From NCBI GenBank assembly GCA_964448445.1, contig CAYVAU010000054.1, positions 1 to 10,885 on the forward strand: DNA of 10,885 nucleotides, given 5' to 3'. Positions 1 through 7,131 of the stretch are shown here, piece after piece. Each line of letters opens with the position of its first letter. The stretch's first letter is position 1. The notes beneath the pieces were generated by a model, which worked only from the letters and a program-made list of their open reading frames with translations, did not search any database and was not told where the DNA came from. The position numbers were made by a program, and so were the translations under genes. This DNA comes from B73-G16 sp964448445. GTDB lineage: Bacteria > Desulfobacterota > B13-G15.

Positions 1-593
1 TCTTGAGCCCCTCCGCCGCCGCGCTCATGCTCTCAATCGTAAGAGAGATAGTGGGCGGGGGGAAAGAGGTTGTAGAGCTTCCCCTCCCCATGTTCGGGGA
101 GGATGAGGAGAAGTGGGAGGAAGCGGCAGGCGCCATCTGGGAGAGGCTTTCACGCGGCGAGGATTGCGCCTTCGCCGTCGAGGGCGATCCCCTTCTCTAC
201 GGCACCTTCGCGCCCATCCTTTCCGTCTTCCGGCGCCGCTTCCCCCAGGTGGAGATAAAGGTGATTCCGGGGATTTCTTCCCTGAGCGCGGCCGCCTCAA
301 GCATTCCCCTTCCCCTTGCGAGGAGGGAGGAGAGGATCGCCATCCTGCCGGCGACCTATGAGAGAGAAGACGTGGAGGAGATCCTGCGAAAGTTCGACAC
401 CGTGGCCTTCTTCAAAGTCCACCGCTCCCTGGAGCGCATTCTGAACATCCTCGAGAGGGCGGGTGTCTTAGGGGATTGCTTTCTCGTCGAGGAGGCTTCG
501 ACGGGGAAGGAGAGGGTGATAGGGGATGTGGAGGAGATGAGGCGCGCGAAGCCCGGCTACTTCTCCCTTTTACTTGTGAGGAGGGCGAGATGA
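1..593 (+). CDS. cbiL: Precorrin-2/cobalt-factor II C20-methyltransferase, 5' truncated
   Basis: This is the C-terminal 196 residues of a SAM-dependent tetrapyrrole methyltransferase that methylates C20 of cobalt-factor II (or precorrin-2) in cytoplasmic cobalamin synthesis. Visible family motifs are GDPLLYGTF in the middle of the first domain and VIPGISSLSAAAS at the linker, followed by the second domain ending in SLLLVRR. The N-terminal GxGPGDPxLLT loop, about 45 residues, lies before the window, so the first in-frame TTG at base 3 is not a real start. The stop overlaps the next start as ATGA, placing it in one operon with cbiF. The C20 assignment over other CbiL/F/H-type methylases rests on sequence resemblance and on the neighbours already filling the C11 and C17 roles. 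CbiL rather than CobI is preferred because the operon encodes CbiG, a marker of the anaerobic route. Confidence 0.85.
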   Translation, partial: LSPSAAALMLSIVREIVGGGKEVVELPLPMFGEDEEKWEEAAGAIWERLSRGEDCAFAVEGDPLLYGTFAPILSVFRRRFPQVEIKVIPGISSLSAAASSIPLPLARREERIAILPATYEREDVEEILRKFDTVAFFKVHRSLERILNILERAGVLGDCFLVEEASTGKERVIGDVEEMRRAKPGYFSLLLVRRAR

Positions 594-1333
594 GAGGGAA
601 AGTTTACTTCATCGGAGCCGGACCCGGAGATCCCGAGCTTTTGACTTTGAAGGCGAAGAAGATCATAGAGAGAGCAGATGTCATAATCTACGCCGATTCG
701 CTTGTGGATCCCAGGATCTGTTCCTTCGCCAAGAAGGATGCCGAGATCCGCGGAAGCTCCGACCTTTCGCTTGAGGAGATCGTCGGGATCATGGAGAAGG
801 CCGCAAGAGAGGGGAAGATCGTGGCCCGGCTTCAAAGCGGCGATCCCTTTATCTATGGGGCGCTCTGGGAGCAGATGAAGGCCCTGGAGGAGAGGGGAAT
901 AGATTACGAGATCATACCGGGGGTGAGTTCCCTCTCCGCCGCCTGCGCGACCCTGAAGGTTGAGCTCACCGTCCCCGGGGTCTCCCAGACGGTCATCCTC
1001 ACGCGAAAGGGAGGAAGGACACCGGTTCCGGAGAGGGAGGATTTGAAGAGCCTTGCGGCGCATCGAGCTTCCATGGCCGTCTTCCTGAGCGTATCCCGGT
1101 TGGAGGAGATCGCTGGGGAGCTTGTGGCGGGGGGCTATCCTCCGGAAACCCCCGCCGCCGTGGTCTATCGGGCAAGCTGGGAGGATGAAAAGGTGATCTT
1201 GGGAACCCTTGAGGATATCGCCCCCAAAGTGAAGGAGCTCGGAATAAGAAGGCAGGCGCTCATACTCGTGGGGGAAGCCCTCTCCCCGAGGGACTTCCCG
1301 CCCTCGAGGGTTTATGGGAAGGCCAAAAGATGA
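590..1333 (+). CDS. cbiF: Cobalt-precorrin-4 C11-methyltransferase
   Basis: A 247-residue SAM-dependent methyltransferase that methylates C11 of (cobalt-)precorrin-4, a cytoplasmic step of corrin synthesis. It shows the complete two-domain architecture: FIGAGPGDPELLT near residues 7-19, LQSGDPFIYG in the first domain, IPGVSSLSAACATL at the linker, and the diagnostic LTRKGGRTPVPE motif of the CobM/CbiF branch in the second domain. The length matches the family (about 250). I chose the ATG at 590 rather than the upstream extension because it overlaps the cbiL stop as ATGA and the family starts almost directly with the glycine loop. Its own stop overlaps the next ATG in the same way, so translation is likely coupled along the operon. 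Confidence 0.95.
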   Translation: MRGKVYFIGAGPGDPELLTLKAKKIIERADVIIYADSLVDPRICSFAKKDAEIRGSSDLSLEEIVGIMEKAAREGKIVARLQSGDPFIYGALWEQMKALEERGIDYEIIPGVSSLSAACATLKVELTVPGVSQTVILTRKGGRTPVPEREDLKSLAAHRASMAVFLSVSRLEEIAGELVAGGYPPETPAAVVYRASWEDEKVILGTLEDIAPKVKELGIRRQALILVGEALSPRDFPPSRVYGKAKR

Positions 1334-3105
1334 AGCTCGCCATCTTCGCTCTCACCAGGGAGGGATCGGAGCTCGGAAGAAGGCTCAGAGGCCTTCTTGA
1401 TGGCGAGCTTTATCTTCCCCGCAAATTCGCCCGGGAAGGGGAAAGGGGTTTTGAGAAGCTTCGCGAGGCAATCGCCGATACGTTCGGAAGGTATGAAGCC
1501 TTAGTCCTCATCATGGCCGCCGGGGCGGCCGTGAGGCTCATCGCGCCTCATCTCAAAGGGAAGGGGGAGGATCCCGGGGTTGTGGTTCTGGATGAGAAGG
1601 GGAGGTTTGCCGTAAGCCTTCTCGGAGGTCATTCCCGGGGGGCGAACGAGCTTGCAAGAAAGATAGCATTTCTTCTGGGTGCCCGGCCCGTCATCACCAC
1701 CTCCTCCGATATAAACGAAATCCCCCCGATAGACCTTTTGGGGAAGAAGTTCGGATGGGAGCTTGAGAATCCGGAAAGTTCCGCTTCCGTCATCTCCGCC
1801 ATTCTGAACGGAGAGGAGGTGGGAGTCTATCAGGATGCCGGGGAGGAGAGCTGGCGGGAAGGCCTTCCCCCAAACGTTCGCATCTTCGGGAGCCTTGAGG
1901 AGCTCAGGAGGGCGAAGCCCAAGGCGGCGATCCTCATCACCGAGAAGGTGGCAGAAGGCCTTTCCCATACAGTACTTATCTTCCGGCCGAAGAACCTCGT
2001 CGTGGGAATAGGCCTGCACCGAGGGGTCGGGGCCTCCGAGATAGAGGAGGCGGTTTTGAGGGTGTTGCGGGAGCACGGGCTTTCCCCAAGGAGCATAAGG
2101 AACCTCGCAACGGTGAGGGGGAGGGAGGAGCCCGGGCTTTTGGAGTTCGCCCGAAAATACAAGCTTCCCATTGAGTCTTTCTCCTTGGAGGAGCTTAAAA
2201 GCCTAAATCCCCCCTCGCGCTCCGCAGCCCGGAGATCGCTGGGGGTGCCCGGAGTTTGCGAGCCGGCCGCCCTTCTCAGCAGCGGGGGAAGGCTCCTTGT
2301 TCCCAAGGTGAAGTTCAAAGACATCGCCCTCGCCGTGGCCCGAGCGGAGGAGGGGCGGAAGGGGAAGCTGTGCATTGTAGGGCTCGGGCCGGGAAGCCCG
2401 GATCTCCTCACCTTCAGAGCGAGGAGAGCTCTTGAGGGGGCTGATGCGATCTTGGGATACAAGAGGTATCTCCTGCAGATCGCCGAGCTTTTCCCCCACA
2501 AGGAGATCCTCCCCTTCGAGATGGGATCCGAGATCGAGAGGGCGGAGCTCGCGCTCGAGCTTGCAAGCTCGGGCAGGAAGGTCGCTCTGGTGAGTGGAGG
2601 GGATCCCGGAATTTACGGCATGGCCGGAGCGCTCTTCGAACTCCTCGAGATGAGAAAGGAGGTTCCGAACTTCGAGATCGAGATCATCCCCGGAGTGCCC
2701 GCCCTCTGCGCCGCCTCCTCCCTTCTCGGCTCCCCCTTAAGCTCTGATTTCGCCTGCATAAGCTTAAGCGACCTTTTGGTTCCCTGGGAAGTCATCGCCG
2801 AGAGGCTCCGGAAGTCGGCGGAGGGGGATTTCGTCATCGTCCTCTACAATCCGGCGAGCAAGGGGCGGAGGGAGCAGCTTTTGAGAGCAAGGGAGATCAT
2901 CCTTCAATATCGCCCGCCCTCCACCCCCGTCGGATTTGTAAGAAACGCCTTTCGGGAGGGGCAGGAGGTGAAGCTCACCGATCTTGCGCACCTCGCCGAG
3001 CTTGAGGCAGATATGTCCACCATCATCTTGGTGGGGAATTCTTCGACCTTCAGGCTCGGCGGGCGGATGATCACGCCTCGAGGATACAGAAGGAGGGGGA
3101 GATGA
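1330..3105 (+). CDS. cbiGH: CbiG-CbiH fusion: cobalt-precorrin-5A hydrolase / C17-methyltransferase
   Basis: A 591-residue bifunctional protein. Residues about 1-340 are CbiG, which opens the delta-lactone of cobalt-precorrin-5A and releases acetaldehyde. They include IMAAGAAVRLIAPHL, the SLLGGHSRGANELA motif of the N-terminal domain, and the C-terminal domain starting at VVGIGLHRGV. Residues about 346-591 are CbiH/CobJ, which methylates C17 and drives ring contraction, with IVGLGPGSPDLLT, SGGDPGIYGMAG, IPGVPALCAASSLLG and VLYNPASKGR. A short Arg/Lys/Glu-rich linker joins the two. These steps are adjacent in the pathway (CbiH produces the lactone that CbiG opens), so fusion is functionally sensible, and such fusions are known in other bacteria. 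CbiG is characteristic of the oxygen-independent route. ATGA overlaps occur at both ends. Confidence 0.94.
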   Translation: MKLAIFALTREGSELGRRLRGLLDGELYLPRKFAREGERGFEKLREAIADTFGRYEALVLIMAAGAAVRLIAPHLKGKGEDPGVVVLDEKGRFAVSLLGGHSRGANELARKIAFLLGARPVITTSSDINEIPPIDLLGKKFGWELENPESSASVISAILNGEEVGVYQDAGEESWREGLPPNVRIFGSLEELRRAKPKAAILITEKVAEGLSHTVLIFRPKNLVVGIGLHRGVGASEIEEAVLRVLREHGLSPRSIRNLATVRGREEPGLLEFARKYKLPIESFSLEELKSLNPPSRSAARRSLGVPGVCEPAALLSSGGRLLVPKVKFKDIALAVARAEEGRKGKLCIVGLGPGSPDLLTFRARRALEGADAILGYKRYLLQIAELFPHKEILPFEMGSEIERAELALELASSGRKVALVSGGDPGIYGMAGALFELLEMRKEVPNFEIEIIPGVPALCAASSLLGSPLSSDFACISLSDLLVPWEVIAERLRKSAEGDFVIVLYNPASKGRREQLLRAREIILQYRPPSTPVGFVRNAFREGQEVKLTDLAHLAELEADMSTIILVGNSSTFRLGGRMITPRGYRRRGR

Positions 3106-3896
3106 GGGAGAGGAAGATCGAGATCGGAGTTGAGGGCGCGGAGGCGAAGATCATCTACCATGAGCTTAGGGGGTTTGAGGTGAAGACCCTGCTCGTCTCG
3201 CTTGAAAGTCCAAGGCGGGTTCTCTCCACCATGGAGGGCTTCAAGGAGGTGAGGTTTGTAGGAAATCACTACGATCCTCCCGAGCTTTGGGATTACCTTC
3301 ATGAGCATTTCGAGGAACACCGAAGCTGGCTTCCGCAGGCCTTGGACCTTCCGCCCGCGGAATCGGCCTTCCTCTTCACCGGAGCGGATATGGACAATCT
3401 GGGAGTGGGGGAGGAGAGCTTTGAGGAGCTTAAGGTGTGCTGCCTTGCCACGGCGGGGGTGAGGAGCAACGCCATGAGGGCCGGAGTCGATCGGGCGGGC
3501 TCTCAGAGCGCGGGAACCATAAACCTCATTCTCCTCACAAGCGCCGCCCTCACGGATGGGGCCATGGCGAGGGCCGTCATCACCGCCACGGAGGCGAAGA
3601 CCTCAATCCTTCAGGATCTCGATATAAGGAGCAGCTACAATCCCCGCCTTCAAGCAACGGGAACGGGGACCGATAACCTTATCATCGTGCCCGGAAGCGG
3701 GCCTCTTCTCACCTACACCGGAGGCCATGCCAAGATAGGAGAGCTCATCGGAGTCGCGGTGAGGAAGGCAGTGGCGGAAGCCCTCGCGAGGCAGGAGGGG
3801 GATTGGGGAAAAACCGGCGGAGAGGAAAGCTTTAGGCCAAAGGTTATATCCAGGTTTACACCGGAAACGGAAAGGGAAAGACCACCGCTGTCCTAA
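3102..3896 (+). CDS. cbiZ: Adenosylcobinamide amidohydrolase with an aberrant tail
   Basis: CbiZ hydrolyses the aminopropanol side chain of adenosylcobinamide (or of related corrinoids) to give adenosylcobyric acid, letting scavenged corrinoids re-enter synthesis. Family motifs seen are LATAGVRSNAMRAG, ATEAKTSILQDLDI, QATGTGTDNLIIVPG and YTGGHAKIGELIG. The ATG at 3102 overlaps the cbiGH stop. The reading frame gives 264 residues, but the CbiZ fold appears to finish near residue 230 (around base 3795). The last roughly 20 residues, from about base 3834, read the beginning of cobO in the wrong frame, so the natural C-terminus has probably been altered. Adding one base near 3834 would join this frame directly to cobO with no stop between them. 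The enzyme domain itself looks intact. Confidence 0.9.
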   Translation: MRERKIEIGVEGAEAKIIYHELRGFEVKTLLVSLESPRRVLSTMEGFKEVRFVGNHYDPPELWDYLHEHFEEHRSWLPQALDLPPAESAFLFTGADMDNLGVGEESFEELKVCCLATAGVRSNAMRAGVDRAGSQSAGTINLILLTSAALTDGAMARAVITATEAKTSILQDLDIRSSYNPRLQATGTGTDNLIIVPGSGPLLTYTGGHAKIGELIGVAVRKAVAEALARQEGDWGKTGGEESFRPKVISRFTPETERERPPLS

Positions 3897-4353
3897 GATT
3901 TGCCCTGAGGGCTGCAGGTCAGGGGCTTAAAACCTACATTGAGCAGTTCATGAAAGGCCAGCATTACGGGGAGCTTGAGGCGGCGAAATTCACAAAGCCT
4001 TATATCACCATCGAGCAGTACGGCCAGTCGGGCTGGGTTCACGTGCACAAGCCACCGAAGGAGGATGTCCGGCTGGCTCAAGGGCGATTGAGGAGGGCGA
4101 GAGAGGCCATGCTCTCCGAGGAGTACGATATCATCGTCCTCGATGAGATCACCACCACCCACTACTTCGAGCTTGTTCCACTTGAAGATATGCTCGAGCT
4201 TATAAGGTCGAGACCCGACAATGTAGAACTTGCATTTGCCGGCAGTACACTTCCCAAGAGCTATTAAGATCGCGGATTTGGTGACGGAGATTAGAGAGGT
4301 GAGACGCTACTATCAAAAAGGGGGTCTCGGCCAGAGATGGAATTGAGCGCTAA
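3834..4353 (+). pseudogene. cobO: Broken cob(I)alamin/corrinoid adenosyltransferase
   Basis: CobO-type (BtuR) adenosyltransferases move the adenosyl group of ATP to Co(I) corrinoid. The family is clear: GYIQVYTGNGKGKTT (Walker A) at 3842-3886, EEYDIIVLDEI near 4118-4150, a VELAFAG segment, then IADLVTEIREVRRYY and finally KKGVSARDGIER before the TAA at 4351. These pieces lie in three different frames. In the Walker A frame there is a TAG at 3833-3835 and no ATG, GTG, TTG or CTG before the P-loop; the first in-frame ATG is 3950, beyond it. A GGAGAGG at 3819-3825 sits 8 bases before where an ATG would exist if one T were added in the TTTAGGCC context. The frame changes again at about 4244-4264 (net loss of two bases fits) and at the A5G5 run 4315-4324 (one extra G). 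If repaired it encodes about 173 residues, the normal size. True decay is favoured because large neighbouring genes are intact, but local sequencing error is possible. Confidence 0.88.
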
Positions 4354-4365
4354 AAGTTGATTCAA

Positions 4366-4660
4366 AACCCACGGTCTTCACAGAATGGGCAGCATTTTTG
4401 ATGTGAAGCTGTGAAACACGGACCATAGCCCGTCCTTTTGGCCTCACCGAAGAGTCAGCCTTAAGCCTCCTCGGTGAGCTATTGAGTCTTCTTGAAAGAT
4501 CCCTCAAGGGCCTTCCCTTGCCCTCCTGATGGTTTTACATGAAATGCGGGATCTTTGCCGTCTTTGACACGTTGCCCCCGTTCTGTTCCAGCACCTTCCT
4601 CACCAAAAGCCTTGCTGCCTCCGGAGACGTCCTCCTTAAATCGTGATATACTTTACCCAC
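4366..4660 (-). pseudogene. Decayed IS481/integrase-like transposase, N-terminal remnant
   Basis: Read on the minus strand from a GTG at 4660, with GGGAGGG 5 bases upstream, the sequence encodes GKVYHDLRRTSPEAARLLV and then LEQNGGNVSKTAKI, the helix-turn-helix start of IS481-like transposases. The frame then shifts near 4545 to ISCKTIRRAREG, shifts back near 4508 to PLRDLSRRLNSSPRRLKAD, and shifts again near 4460 to EAKRTGYGP, which resembles the linker of these integrases. After about 4420 no similarity is visible, and the DDE catalytic core is absent. The remnant therefore carries at least three indels and is 3'-truncated. It abuts the ruined end of cobO tail to tail. The family is recognised from the HTH and linker pattern only, not from a database match. 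No clear terminal inverted repeats or target duplication were found. Confidence 0.65.
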
Positions 4661-4824
4661 GGCTGCCCTCCCATCCCCTGAAGGGTTTGATTTGTCGATC
4701 CCAGGGTATCCCAACCCTGCGGAACACCTCAAGGATGAGGTGGGCAGCCTTTGCCCTCCCCAACCCTCCTTCCCTAGGGTGGTACCTATGTCCATACCCA
4801 TGCACCATGGACCAATACAACCAA
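4661..4824. other. Non-coding stretch between transposase remnant and btuB promoter
   Basis: No gene can be supported here. Frames on both strands are open for short distances but give no recognisable family or plausible start. A small inverted repeat CACCTC (4725-4730) / GAGGTG (4737-4742) has a 6-base loop but no T-run. The minus strand of this stretch could hold upstream sequence of the inserted element. It is most simply read as a leftover of the same insertion and decay that affected cobO. Confidence 0.5.
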
Positions 4825-4853
4825 TTGACAAAGGAGGGCTTTTGGGGTAATAG
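4825..4853 (+). promoter_or_regulatory. Sigma-70-type promoter for the btuB riboswitch transcript
   Basis: A perfect -35 box TTGACA at 4825-4830 is followed after 17 bases by TAATAG at 4848-4853, which matches the -10 consensus at only 3 of 6 positions. The predicted transcription start, about 6-8 bases downstream, falls at 4859-4861. That is where the first strand of the riboswitch P1 helix begins (4860). This positional agreement is the main support, given the weak -10. Confidence 0.6.
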
Positions 4854-4859
4854 CCAAAC

Positions 4860-5022
4860 TTGGCGGGTGCCCTTCGGGGCTTAAAAGGGAAGTGGGGTGA
4901 AAATCCCCCGCGGTCCCGCCGCCGTGACCGGGGACGAAACCCGCAGGATGCCACTGGGGCCAAGGGCCCTGGGAAGGCGCGGGGAGTAGGAGGATCCGGG
5001 AGCCGGAAGACCTGCCCGCCAA
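4860..5022 (+). promoter_or_regulatory. Cobalamin (AdoCbl-type) riboswitch aptamer
   Basis: The conserved core of the cobalamin riboswitch is present in order: AAAGGGAA near 4885, GGTGAAAATCC around 4896, GCGGTCCCGCC then GTGACCGGGGACGA around 4910-4936, GATGCCACTGG around 4947, GGGAAGGCGCGGGGAGTAGG around 4971-4990, and the B12 box AGCCGGAAGACCTGCC at 5001-5016. The closing P1 helix is TTGGCGGG (4860-4867) with CCCGCCAA (5015-5022), 8 perfect pairs. A following hairpin at 5028-5057 has a loop containing CGGG that could kiss the CCCG in loop L5. A terminator lies between this aptamer and btuB, so the expected behaviour is shut-off of receptor expression when cobalamin is plentiful. Confidence 0.96.
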
Positions 5023-5083
5023 AATAGCCCTTGTCCCCTCGGGTTAAGGGGAAAGGGTAAGGAGGGCGAAGGAAAACGGGTGC

Positions 5084-5119
5084 AGCCCTCAAGGCATCTG
5101 CCTTGAGGGCTTTTTATTT
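5084..5119 (+). terminator. Riboswitch-controlled intrinsic terminator before btuB
   Basis: The arms AGCCCTCAAGG (5084-5094) and CCTTGAGGGCT (5101-5111) pair perfectly over 11 bp, extendable by one C-G pair, around a tiny loop. They are followed by TTTTATTT. This lies between the aptamer and the btuB ribosome binding site, so it is the likely OFF structure. GAGGGC at 5062-5067 can pair with GCCCTC at 5085-5090 and would disrupt the terminator, making it a candidate anti-terminator (inference from pairing by eye). Confidence 0.92.
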
Positions 5120-5157
5120 CCGGCTCGGGCGGGACCAAAGGGCAATAAAAATCAAAC

Positions 5158-5165
5158 AGGAGGTG
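5158..5165 (+). promoter_or_regulatory. Strong ribosome binding site of btuB
   Basis: AGGAGGTG is a near-perfect Shine-Dalgarno sequence placed 5 bases before the ATG at 5171. It fixes the start of btuB and lies outside the terminator, which agrees with control at the level of transcription termination rather than of ribosome access. Confidence 0.85.
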
Positions 5166-5170
5166 AAGAA

Positions 5171-7042
5171 ATGTGGCGCTTTGGAAGGTTGTTGTTTGGT
5201 CTCTTCTTGGTGGTCCTGCCCTCTTTTGTTTTGGGACAGGAAGAAGTGAAACTTGAGGAACTTGTGGTCACAGCGACCCGGGTTCCCACTCCAGAGGAAG
5301 AGGTAGGAAGTTCCATGACAGTCATCACCGAAGAGGAGATTAAGGACAAAGGTTACACCACCGTGTATGAGGTGCTCAAAGGGGAGCTGGGGATTGATGT
5401 GGTATCCACTGGAGGGCCAGGGTCCCAGACCTCGGTCTTTCTCAGGGGGATGGAGTCCTATCACACCCTGGTGATGATCGATGGCCTTAAGGTGGGCGAT
5501 CCGAGTCTCATGCAGAGGCAATTCAACTTCGCAAACCTGACAGTGGACAACATAGAGAGGATCGAGATTGTCAGGGGTCCTCAGAGCGTGCTCTATGGGG
5601 CGGATGCTATCGGCGGGGTGATCAACATCATTACAAAACGGGGGCGAGGGAAGCCCTCTTTTTACGCCGGCTTCGAAGGGGGGTCTTACCACACCTTCAG
5701 GCAATTCGCAGGGGGAAGCGGGGAGGTGAAAAATATATCCTTTTCCCTTGCCCTGTCCCATACCAAAACCGATGGCTTTTCCGCAGCGGATGAGGACCTT
5801 CCTGGAAACGAGGAGGACGACGGATGGGAGAATGTGACCTTCTCAGGTCGCCTGGACTTTGAAATCGCTCCTTGGATTACCGCAGGCACCTCGCTCAGGT
5901 TTCAGCGAGGGGACACAGACCTTGATTCGGGAGGCGGCCCGTACTGCGATCTGGAGGACTACCATGTGGAGCACGACCAGTTCTTCACAAGGCCCTACAT
6001 AGAGACCGCGCTCTTTGAAGGGAGGTGGAGGCAGAAGGTGGCCTTCGGGGTCGGGAGCCATAAGAGGGATTACGAAGACGCCCCTTGGGGGGACAGCTCT
6101 TATGAGGGTAAGAGCTATCAGTTCTTATGGCAGCACGATATAAAGGTCCACAAGACAAACGAGCTCGTCCTGGGTCTGGAGTATCAGCAGGAGGAGATGG
6201 AGAGCTCGAGCCCCATGGAGGAGTCGGCATGGACCTTAAGTCTCTTCGCTGAGGACCAGATCGCCCTCTGGGATGTCTCCTACACCACAATGGGGGTCCG
6301 CTGGGACCGCCACAAGGAGTTCGGCGACCACACCACCTTCAGGCTGACCCAGGCATTCCTCATCCGCAAAACGGGCACTAAGCTCAGGGGCTCGGTGGGC
6401 ACAGGCTTCAGGGCCCCGAGCCTATACGAACTCTACGGTCCTTCCCTTTGGGGGCCAGTGGGAAATCCGGAGCTTGACCCTGAGAAGAGTATCGGCTGGG
6501 ATGTGGGAGTGGAGCAGGAGGTCTTCGGGGGGCTACTCAAGGCGGGGGTTACCTACTTCAGAAACGAGGTGGAGGACCTGATCGAGTATATCTCGGGGCA
6601 GGGCTATGTGAACATAGAGGAAGCCGAAAGCCAGGGTATTGAGGCCTTCCTTGAGGCTGGGCCCTGGAAGGGACTTTCTGGTAGGATCACCTACACCTAC
6701 ACCGATACTGAGGACGACCAGGGCGAGAGGCTCCTTCGCAGGCCCCTGAACAAGGTCGGCGCAAGCCTCAGCTATCGGTTCCTGGAGGAGCGGGGCAAGG
6801 TGAGAATCCACCTCCTCTGGGTCGATGAGCGCGAGGACATGGACTGGAGCGTATGGTGGTCCCCAAAGCGCGTGGAGCTTGACGATTACACCCGCGTGGA
6901 CCTCAGCGCCTCCTTCAAGGTCTACAAGAACTTGGAGGTCCTCGCCAGGGTGGAGAACCTCTTGGATGAGGACTACGAAGAGGCCTACGGTTACGGTACC
7001 CCCGGGTTCTCAGCCTACGGAGGAATAAAGGTTGTCTTTTAA
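5171..7042 (+). CDS. btuB: TonB-dependent outer-membrane cobalamin receptor
   Basis: A 623-residue outer-membrane receptor that imports corrinoids using TonB energy. A signal peptide covers residues 1-22 (basic start, hydrophobic LLFGLFLVVLPSFVLG). The TonB box is EELVVTATR at residues 29-37. The plug domain follows, with VFLRGMESYHTLVMIDG and RGPQSVLYGADAIGGVINI from residue 135. The rest is an alternating beta-barrel, with GFRAPSLYELYG, NPELDPEKS and VENLLDEDYEEAYGYG near the end, and a terminal Phe as expected for Bam-dependent insertion. The length is typical of BtuB. Substrate specificity comes mainly from context: a cobalamin riboswitch directly upstream and a BtuF-like protein downstream. 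The gene lies in a transcription unit of its own with a terminator after it. Confidence 0.93.
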   Translation: MWRFGRLLFGLFLVVLPSFVLGQEEVKLEELVVTATRVPTPEEEVGSSMTVITEEEIKDKGYTTVYEVLKGELGIDVVSTGGPGSQTSVFLRGMESYHTLVMIDGLKVGDPSLMQRQFNFANLTVDNIERIEIVRGPQSVLYGADAIGGVINIITKRGRGKPSFYAGFEGGSYHTFRQFAGGSGEVKNISFSLALSHTKTDGFSAADEDLPGNEEDDGWENVTFSGRLDFEIAPWITAGTSLRFQRGDTDLDSGGGPYCDLEDYHVEHDQFFTRPYIETALFEGRWRQKVAFGVGSHKRDYEDAPWGDSSYEGKSYQFLWQHDIKVHKTNELVLGLEYQQEEMESSSPMEESAWTLSLFAEDQIALWDVSYTTMGVRWDRHKEFGDHTTFRLTQAFLIRKTGTKLRGSVGTGFRAPSLYELYGPSLWGPVGNPELDPEKSIGWDVGVEQEVFGGLLKAGVTYFRNEVEDLIEYISGQGYVNIEEAESQGIEAFLEAGPWKGLSGRITYTYTDTEDDQGERLLRRPLNKVGASLSYRFLEERGKVRIHLLWVDEREDMDWSVWWSPKRVELDDYTRVDLSASFKVYKNLEVLARVENLLDEDYEEAYGYGTPGFSAYGGIKVVF

Positions 7043-7055
7043 CTGTTATCTCCAG

Positions 7056-7094
7056 AGAGGGCAGGGATCCCTTTCCCTGCCCCGACTCTTTTTT
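7056..7094 (+). terminator. Intrinsic terminator after btuB
   Basis: GGGCAGGG (7059-7066) pairs with CCCTGCCC (7075-7082) around an 8-base loop. Flanking AGAG (7056-7059) and CTCT (7086-7089) may extend the base of the stem loosely. A run of six T follows at 7089-7094. The T-run sits a few bases from the core stem, so efficiency is uncertain and some read-through into the next gene, 37 bases on, is possible. Confidence 0.7.
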
Positions 7095-7131
7095 ATGAGG
7101 ATCACATAACTTACGCTCCTGAGGCTGACGG

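Noticed and set aside
3806..3812. G GGA AAA heptamer near the end of cbiZ, a possible -1 programmed frameshift site leading into cobO
   Set aside because: A -1 shift here enters the cobO frame but meets TAG at 3833-3835 before the Walker A motif, so it cannot produce CobO.
4443..4478. Inverted repeat CTCACCGA/TCGGTGAG
   Set aside because: The 20-base loop and position inside the decayed transposase coding sequence make it most likely chance; no T-run follows.
4725..4742. Inverted repeat CACCTC/GAGGTG as a terminator or insertion-sequence end
   Set aside because: Only 6 bp, no T-run and no matching copy at the other side of the transposase remnant.
4555..4884. A 109-codon plus-strand open frame upstream of btuB
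   Set aside because: No recognisable domain, no ribosome binding site, and it overlaps the promoter and aptamer; it mirrors the transposase remnant.
4535..5092. A 185-codon minus-strand open frame crossing the riboswitch
   Set aside because: Most of it is the antisense of the cobalamin aptamer and has no protein-like pattern; only the part below 4660 matches a transposase start, and that is annotated as a remnant.
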